The notes under the pieces were generated by a model. That model saw only the letters and a program-made list of their open reading frames with translations. It was not told the DNA's origin and did no database searches. From Cupriavidus sp. EM10 (GTDB lineage: Bacteria > Pseudomonadota > Gammaproteobacteria > Burkholderiales > Burkholderiaceae): a stretch of DNA of 64,000 nucleotides. Below are positions 58,437 to 64,000 of the stretch, in pieces. Positions within the stretch are counted from its first letter, which is position 1; each line of letters begins with the position of its first letter. Position numbers and translations under genes: made by a program. Where the stretch lies: NCBI RefSeq assembly GCF_018729255.1, contig NZ_CP076060.1:1426001-1490000 (forward strand), written 5' to 3'.

Positions 58437-58981
58437 CGTGGTACCTCCGCAGGCAACAGGAAGTCCCGACGATAGCTAACACATGCCTCTTCGGTCCTTG
58501 CGGGGCATCAACCTTGCGTTGCCATGGCGTTGCTGACCAGACATGAAACCGCCATCGGCCGATTTTTTTTTGCGGATTGGAGTCCATCCTCCAATGCACG
58601 CCATCGCGAGTGCATCGTGCAGATGAAGTGGCGCAAACGGCGCAAAGCTTCACGTTGATGCCGGTTCTCTACGGGTTCCCCCTGAGGGTTTCGCCCCCGC
58701 CACAGGATCAATATGAGCGCCGGCAAATGCTGCCATGAAGGCCGCGCATGGCGGCTTAGGCATGGTCGAAAATTGAAATTGAACGACCGTGCTATTTTGT
58801 GTATGCTTGTCTCGCTTTCAGGCCGGAAGAGCTTGTGGCACAAGGGATTGCGGGCCATTCCGAAAGCCGGCCCGGCGTCCTGGCAGGACCGATGGCAATC
58901 ACTGCATTCGAGAATTCGAATCCCGAGACAACCCATGAGCCCCTAGAAGACGAAGGGCTCGCAGCTACCAAAGGAACGCGT
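58437..58981. other. Gene-poor region upstream of the FadJ-like gene
   Basis: About 545 bases with lower GC than the flanks. Open frames exist but none has a recognisable product or a ribosome-binding site. It contains the dyad at 58776-58797 and a nine-T run near 58562, and presumably the promoter for the beta-oxidation genes. Confidence 0.45.
58776..58797. promoter_or_regulatory. TetR-type imperfect palindrome upstream of the FadJ-like gene
   Basis: AAATTGAACG-AC-CGTGCTATTT: 8 of 10 arm positions are symmetric around the central AC. The ACG-N2-CGT core resembles operators of TetR-family fatty-acid regulators in beta-proteobacteria. About 185 bases before the start at 58982. Confidence 0.45.
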
Positions 58982-61062
58982 ATGACAGCGCAGTATCAGG
59001 TACAGGACGGCGTAGCCGTTATCACGCTCGACAATCCCCCGTCAACGGGCTCGGTCACAGTACCCGCCTGGGCATCGTCGAAGGCTTGACCCGTGCGCTG
59101 GACGATGCCGCCGTCAAGGCCGTCGTCATTACCGGTGCCGGCAAGGCGTTCTCGGGCGGCGCCGACATCCGTGAATTCAATACCCCCAAGGCCACGCAGG
59201 AGCCGACGCTGCATTCGGTGATCCGCGCGCTGGAAGCCTCGACCAAGCCGGTCGTGGCCGCCATCCACTCCGTCGCCATGGGCGGCGGCCTGGAGCTGGC
59301 CCTGGGCTGCAATTACCGTGTGGCCGCCAAGGGCGCGCAGATCGCGCTGCCCGAAGTCAAGCTGGGCCTGCTGCCCGGCGCCGGTGGCACGCAGCGCCTG
59401 CCGCGCCTGATTGGCCTGGAGCATGCGCTGAACATGATCGTGTCCGGCACGGCCATCCCCTCTGAAAAATTTGCCGGTTCGAAGCTGTTCGACGAGCTCG
59501 TCGATGGCGACGTGCTGCCGGCCGCCGTCAAGTTCGCGCAGAGCGTGGCGGCCGCCCCCGGCCCGTACCCGAAGGTGCGCGACCTGAAGGTGCGTCACGA
59601 AAACGCCGAAGGCTTCCTGGCATTCGCCAAGAACACCGTGGCGGCCGTGGCCAAGAACTTCCCGGCGCCGTCGAAGTGCGTGGAAGCCGTGGCTGCGTCG
59701 CTCAAGCCGTTCGAAGCCGGTCTGAAGGAAGAGCGCGAGGGCTTCATGTATCTGGTCGGCACGCCGGAATCGCGTGCGCTGCGCCATGCGTTCTTCGGCG
59801 AGCGCGCTGCCAGCAAGATCCCCGATGTGGCCAGCGACACGCCGGTCCGCAAGATCGAGAAGGTGGCCGTGATCGGCGCCGGCACGATGGGCGGCGGCAT
59901 CACCATGAACTTCCTGAACGCCGGCATCCCGGTGACGATGCTGGAAACCAAGCAGGAAGCGCTGGACCGCGGCGTCGGCACGATCCGCAAGAACTACGAG
60001 AACAGCGCCAAGAAGGGCAAGCTCACCCAGGAAAAGGTCGAGCAGCGCATGGGCCTGCTGACCACCACGCTGTCCTATGACGAGATCAAGGACGCCGACA
60101 TGGTCATCGAGGCCGTGTTCGAGGAAATGGGCGTCAAGGAAATCGTGTTCAAGAAGCTGGACGAAGTGATGAAGGACGGCGCGATCCTGGCCTCCAACAC
60201 GTCCACGCTCGATGTGAACAAGATTGCCTCGTTCACCAAGCGTCCGCAGGACGTGGTCGGCATGCACTTCTTCAGCCCGGCCAACGTCATGAAGCTGCTG
60301 GAAGTGGTGCGCGGCGAGAAGACCAGCAAGGACGTGCTGGCCACCGTCATGCAGATCGCCAAGAAGATCAAGAAGACTGCCGTGGTATCGGGCGTCTGCG
60401 ACGGCTTCATCGGCAACCGCATGATCGAGCAGTACAGCCGCCAGGCCGGCTACCTGCTGGACGAAGGCGCGCTCCCGGAGCAGGTGGACAAGGCCATCGA
60501 GAAGTTCGGTTTCGCGATGGGCCCGTTCCGCATGGGCGACCTGGCCGGCAACGACATCGGCTGGGCCATCCGCAAGCGCCGCGCCGTGGACAAGCCGGAC
60601 ATCCAGTACTCGAAGACCGCCGACAAGCTCTGCGAGCTGGGCCGCTTCGGCCAGAAGACCGGCGCCGGCTGGTACGACTACAAGGCGGGCGACCGCAAGC
60701 CGTATCCGAACGCCCAGGTCAACGAAATGATCGTCGAGCATTCGAAGGAACTCGGTATCACGCGTCGCAAGATTTCCGACGAGGAAATCGTCGAACGCCT
60801 GGTGTTTGCACTCGTGAACGAAGGCGCAAAGATCCTGGAGGAAGGTATCGCGTCGAAGGCGTCGGACATCGACATGGTTTACCTGACCGGCTACGGCTTC
60901 CCGCTGTTCCGTGGTGGCCCGATGCTCTACGCCGACCAGGTTGGCCTGTTCAACGTGGCCCAGTCCATGAAGCGCTACGCCAAGGGTTACCACGGCGAGG
61001 CCTGGAAGGTGGCGCCGCTGCTGCAGAAGCTGGCCGACGAAGGCAAGGGCTTCAACGGCTGA
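58982..61062 (+). CDS. Bifunctional enoyl-CoA hydratase / 3-hydroxyacyl-CoA dehydrogenase, FadJ-like (apparent 1-base frameshift at 59036-59040)
   Basis: Carries out hydration and dehydrogenation in beta-oxidation. ATG 58982, behind AAAGGAA, starts MTAQYQVQDGVAVITLDNPP; one C is missing in the run 59036-59040, after which the expected VNGLGHSTRLGIVEGL joins the long frame. The restored protein has 693 residues: crotonase domain (about 1-190, with SGGADIREF and GGTQRLPRL), NAD-binding domain from about 290 (VAVIGAGTMGGGI), and two C-terminal HAD domains. It is followed by pncA and a thiolase, the usual partner enzyme. Confidence 0.9.
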
Positions 61063-61104
61063 ACAACGACGACCTGAATCGACGGAACAGGGGAGTTGGG
61101 AACC

Positions 61105-61770
61105 ATGGCCTACGGCGCGCAGGACTGCCTGCTGGTGATCGACGTGCAGAACGACTTCATGCCTGGTGGCGCGCTGGCCGTGCCGCAGGGTGACGAGGTC
61201 GTGGCCGTGATCAACCGGCTGGCGCCGGCATTCGAGCATGTGGTGCTGACGCAGGACTGGCATCCCGCCGGGCATGCGTCGTTTGCCAGCAGCCATGCCG
61301 GACGCGCGCCGTTCCAGAGCACCCCGCTGCCGTATGGCGAGCAGGTGCTGTGGCCCGACCACTGCGTGCAGGACACACCGGGCGCCGCGCTGCATGCGGA
61401 CCTGGATATCCCGCACGCGCGGCTGCTGATCCGCAAGGGTCACCATGCCGGCGTGGACAGCTACAGCGCGTTCCTGGAAGCAGATCGCACGACGAAGACC
61501 GGCCTGGGCGGCTACCTGCGCGAGCAGGGCGTCCGCCGCGTGGTCTGCGTCGGGCTGGCAACCGACTACTGCGTGGCCTGGAGCGCGCTCGATGCGCGCG
61601 CGGCGGGTTTCGAGGCGGTGGTCGTGGAAGACGCCTGCCGGGCGATCGACCTGGACGGATCGCTGTCGCGCGCGTGGCAGGAACTGGCTGCGGCCGGGGT
61701 CCGGCGTGCGACGTCCGCGGCGTTGCTGGCCGGCAGTGCGAACCACAATCCCTGGCTCCCTGAATCCTGA
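61105..61770 (+). CDS. pncA: Nicotinamidase
   Basis: Hydrolyses nicotinamide to nicotinate in NAD salvage. 221 residues from ATG 61105 with GGGGAG upstream. Catalytic triad Asp13, Lys111 and Cys156 (TDYCVAW); metal ligands Asp52, His54 and His86 (WPDHC). It lies between two beta-oxidation genes on the same strand; the metabolic link is not obvious beyond NAD supply. Confidence 0.92.
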   Translation: MAYGAQDCLLVIDVQNDFMPGGALAVPQGDEVVAVINRLAPAFEHVVLTQDWHPAGHASFASSHAGRAPFQSTPLPYGEQVLWPDHCVQDTPGAALHADLDIPHARLLIRKGHHAGVDSYSAFLEADRTTKTGLGGYLREQGVRRVVCVGLATDYCVAWSALDARAAGFEAVVVEDACRAIDLDGSLSRAWQELAAAGVRRATSAALLAGSANHNPWLPES

Positions 61771-61848
61771 CGATTCACATCGACCTACCGAATATTTGTC
61801 GCAAGTTAGCTAGATAGCTAGAGACACCAAGATACCGAGGAGCAACAC

Positions 61849-63027
61849 ATGAACGAGGCAGTCATCGTATCCACGGCGCGTACCGCGCTGGCCAAGAGCT
61901 GGAAGGGCGCTTTTAACATGACCCACGGTGCGACCCTGGGCGGCCACGCCGTCCAGCACGCCATCGCCCGGGCGAAGATCGACGCCGGCGAAGTGGAAGA
62001 CGTGCTGATGGGCTGTGCCAACCCCGAAGGCGCCACCGGCGCCAACATCGCGCGCCAGATCGCCCTGCGCGCCGGCTGCCCGGTAACCGTGCCCGGCGCC
62101 ACCGTGAACCGCTTCTGCTCGTCGGGCCTGCAGACCATCGCCATGGCCGCGCAGCGTGTGATCGCCGACGAAGGCGATATCTTCGTGGCCGGCGGCGTGG
62201 AGTCGATCTCGTGCGTGCAGCAGGAGATGAACCGCCACATGATCCAGGAAAGCTGGCTGAACAAGAACAAGCCGGAAATCTACTGGAGCATGCTGCAGAC
62301 CGCCGAGAACGTGGCCAAGCGCTACAACATCTCGAAGGACCGCCAGGACGAGTACGGCGTGCAAAGCCAGCTGCGCGCCGCCGCCGCCCTGGAAGCCGGC
62401 AAGTTCAAGGACGAGATCGTGCCGATGACCGTCCTGGCGGGCGTGGCCGACAAGGCCACCGGCCAGTTGATGACCAAGGAAGTCACGATCGATGCCGACG
62501 AAGGCATCCGCGCCGACACCACGCTGGAAGGCGTGTCGAAGATCCGCACCGCCATGCCCGGTGGCGTCATCACCGCCGGCAACGCGTCGCAGTTCTCGGA
62601 CGGCGCTTCGGCTGCCGTGGTGATGAACGCCCGTGTGGCGGCCGCCAAGGGCCTGCAGCCGCTGGGCGTGTTCCGCGGCTTTGCCGTGGCCGGCTGCGAG
62701 CCCGATGAAATGGGTATCGGCCCGGTGTTCGCGGTGCCGAAGCTGCTGAAGAAGACGGGCCTGAAGGTCGAGGACATCGGCCTGTGGGAGCTGAACGAGG
62801 CGTTCGCGGTGCAGGTGCTGTACTGCGCCGACAAGCTCGGCATCCCGATGGACCGCCTGAACGTGAACGGCGGCGCCATCGCCGTGGGCCACCCGTACGG
62901 CGTGTCCGGTGCCCGCCTGGTTGGCCATGCGCTGATCGAAGGCAAGCGCCGTGGCGTCAAGTACGTCGTGGTGACGATGTGCATCGGCGGCGGCCAGGGT
63001 GCCGCCGGCCTGTTCGAAGTGCTGTAA
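61849..63027 (+). CDS. Acetyl-CoA acyltransferase (thiolase, FadA-like)
   Basis: Thiolytic cleavage of 3-oxoacyl-CoA. 392 residues with acyl-accepting Cys90 (NRFCSSGLQ), His348 ([10 protein letters not shown]) and the second catalytic Cys378 (CIGGGQG). Length and order after the FadJ-like gene support the final step of beta-oxidation. Downstream lies a REP-like element before the acyl-CoA dehydrogenase gene. Confidence 0.93.
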   Translation: MNEAVIVSTARTALAKSWKGAFNMTHGATLGGHAVQHAIARAKIDAGEVEDVLMGCANPEGATGANIARQIALRAGCPVTVPGATVNRFCSSGLQTIAMAAQRVIADEGDIFVAGGVESISCVQQEMNRHMIQESWLNKNKPEIYWSMLQTAENVAKRYNISKDRQDEYGVQSQLRAAAALEAGKFKDEIVPMTVLAGVADKATGQLMTKEVTIDADEGIRADTTLEGVSKIRTAMPGGVITAGNASQFSDGASAAVVMNARVAAAKGLQPLGVFRGFAVAGCEPDEMGIGPVFAVPKLLKKTGLKVEDIGLWELNEAFAVQVLYCADKLGIPMDRLNVNGGAIAVGHPYGVSGARLVGHALIEGKRRGVKYVVVTMCIGGGQGAAGLFEVL

Positions 63028-63051
63028 GGCTTCACACGCTGCATGTTCTCT

Positions 63052-63166
63052 CCCCTCTCCCTCTGGGAGAGGGGCCGGGGTGAGGGGCCGGCGCATCGAT
63101 TTGCGACCGCTGCAATTTGTACCGCCAATCCTCACCCCCAACCCCTCTCCCGCATGCGGGAGAGGG
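63052..63166. repeat. REP-like extragenic inverted repeat pair
   Basis: Two hairpin units, CCCCTCTCCC-TCT-GGGAGAGGGG (63052-63074) and CCCTCTCCC-GCATGC-GGGAGAGGG (63143-63166), are flanked inward by GGGGTGAGGGG and CCTCACCCCC, so the whole is itself an inverted repeat. Such elements are scattered between genes in many GC-rich proteobacteria. Confidence 0.75.
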
Positions 63167-63232
63167 CAGCTGTTCCCCCACATCGACTGAAGGCCAAGCT
63201 GCCTTTCGTTTCAGCCCGGAGCTTCATTTTCC

Positions 63233-64000
63233 ATGTCGCTGATTCTCTCCCGTCGTGACCTCAATTTCATTCTGTACGAATGGCTCGATGCCGAGTCACT
63301 GACGCAGATTCCCCGTTTTGCAGACCACTCGCGCGAAACCTTCGACGCCGCGCTGGACACCTGCGAAAAGATCGCCACCGACCTGTTCGCGCCGCATAAC
63401 AAGAAGAGCGATGCCAACGAGCCGCACTTCGACGGCGAGACCGTCACGATCATTCCCGAAGTCAAGACCGCGCTGAAGGCGTTCTGCGAAGCCGGCCTGA
63501 TGGCCGCCGGGCAGGACTACGAGTACGGCGGCATGCAGTTGCCGGTCACGCTGGAAAAGGCCGCGTTTGCCTATTTCAAGGCCGCCAACGTGGGCACCAG
63601 CTCGTACCCGTTCCTGACCATCGGCAACTCCAACCTGTTGCTGACCCATGGCACGCCGGCGCAGATCGACACCTTCGTGCGGCCGGAACTGGAAGGACGC
63701 TTCTTCGGCACGATGTGCCTGTCGGAGCCCCAGGCCGGGTCGTCGTTGTCGGACGTCACCACACGTGCCGACTACGAGGGCGAGTCGCCGCTGGGCCAGC
63801 AGTACCGCCTGCGCGGCAACAAGATGTGGATCTCGGCCGGCGAGCATGAATTGTCGGAAAACATCGTCCATCTGGTGCTGGCCAAGATTCCGGGCCCCGA
63901 CGGCAAGCTGATTCCTGGCGTGAAGGGCATTTCGCTGTTCATCGTGCCGAAATATCTCGTCAACGAGGACGGTTCGCTAGGCGAGCACAATGACGTGGTG
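63233..64000 (+). CDS. Acyl-CoA dehydrogenase (3' end beyond the window)
   Basis: The first 256 residues are visible from ATG 63233 (MSLILSRRDLNFILYEWLDA); the frame is still open at the window end. The N-terminal helical domain is followed by the middle beta-domain with FGTMCLSEPQAGSSLSDVTT and KMWISAGEHEL, which contact FAD and substrate. The start matches the long subgroup of about 590-600 residues (FadE5-like). It catalyses the first beta-oxidation step and complements the FadJ-like enzyme and thiolase upstream. Confidence 0.92.
   Translation, partial: MSLILSRRDLNFILYEWLDAESLTQIPRFADHSRETFDAALDTCEKIATDLFAPHNKKSDANEPHFDGETVTIIPEVKTALKAFCEAGLMAAGQDYEYGGMQLPVTLEKAAFAYFKAANVGTSSYPFLTIGNSNLLLTHGTPAQIDTFVRPELEGRFFGTMCLSEPQAGSSLSDVTTRADYEGESPLGQQYRLRGNKMWISAGEHELSENIVHLVLAKIPGPDGKLIPGVKGISLFIVPKYLVNEDGSLGEHNDVV

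Noticed and set aside
58508..58936. Open frame of about 140 codons upstream of the FadJ-like gene
   Set aside because: Cys/His/Arg-scattered composition, no start signal and no family resemblance; it lies over the likely promoter region.
59086..61062. Hydratase/dehydrogenase gene starting at 59086
   Set aside because: The first 35 residues of the crotonase domain lie upstream from 58982 and join after restoring one C in a run.
58996..61746. Antisense frame of about 900 codons opposite the FadJ-like gene and pncA
   Set aside because: A GC-bias shadow; the plus-strand genes have intact catalytic motifs.
61807..61821. TAGCTAGATAGCTAG upstream of the thiolase gene
   Set aside because: A low-complexity CTAG-rich stretch; too short and without context to call a regulatory site.

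Overview
The window is a GC-rich (visibly above 60 percent) chromosomal segment of a beta-proteobacterium of the Burkholderiaceae, most likely Cupriavidus or a close Ralstonia relative. Four things support this: the core order tig-clpP-clpX-lon-tRNA(Val)-tRNA(Asp)-ppiD; the block selO-msrB-yciB-bolA-parvulin next to purL; a Bug/TctC-type solute receptor and a Bordetella-type porin; and dense, mostly co-directional catabolic operons. Placement is inferred from gene content only.

Layout. 30-4220: GntR regulator, DUF2848 protein, amidase and MFS transporter, a small catabolic unit. 4420-7000: tRNA-Leu followed by an AT-richer accessory patch. It holds the tail of a tyrosine integrase joined directly to a terminase fragment, an Imm42-like protein, an orphan reading frame and a BrnA-type antitoxin with no visible toxin partner. 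7357-15938: a hydroxyquinol-type ring-cleavage cluster (intradiol dioxygenase, SDR, BKACE/DUF849 enzyme, MDR oxidoreductase, cupin, porin, Bug receptor, LacI-type repressor and a convergent maleylacetate reductase). Two perfect palindromes look like the repressor's operators. 16079-31737: housekeeping genes (VanZ-like, rlmJ, mnmC, tig, clpP, clpX, lon, two tRNAs, ppiD, tesA, an ABC ATPase, pgi). 31987-40389: a minus-strand run, read as amidase, TRAP transporter dctPQM, D-amino acid dehydrogenase, NAD(P)HX repair enzyme, DMT transporter, with a divergent winged-helix regulator. 41468-50709: purL, small membrane proteins, parvulin, bolA, yciB, msrB, selO. 51032-63999: acyl-CoA ligase, a livKHMGF-type ABC transporter, a tandem pair of small Cys-rich membrane proteins, and beta-oxidation genes (FadJ-like, thiolase, acyl-CoA dehydrogenase cut by the window edge) with pncA between them.

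How genes may work together. In the 7-16 kb cluster, hydroxyquinol would be opened to maleylacetate and reduced to 3-oxoadipate. No CoA-transferase or thiolase is present, so the BKACE enzyme could finish the pathway by condensing 3-oxoadipate with acetyl-CoA, giving succinyl-CoA and acetoacetate. This is the best candidate here for an undescribed pathway variant. In the 32-40 kb operon, an amidase, a TRAP importer and DadA together suggest use of a D-amino-acid amide or similar compound.

Caution about sequence quality. At least ten genes, including lon, pgi, livK, dctP and a FadJ-like gene, are broken by exactly one missing base, nearly always inside a short homopolymer. Restoring the base rebuilds a full-length protein each time. 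No insertions were found. This pattern fits homopolymer under-calling in the assembly better than real gene decay, so these genes are annotated as composite CDSs.
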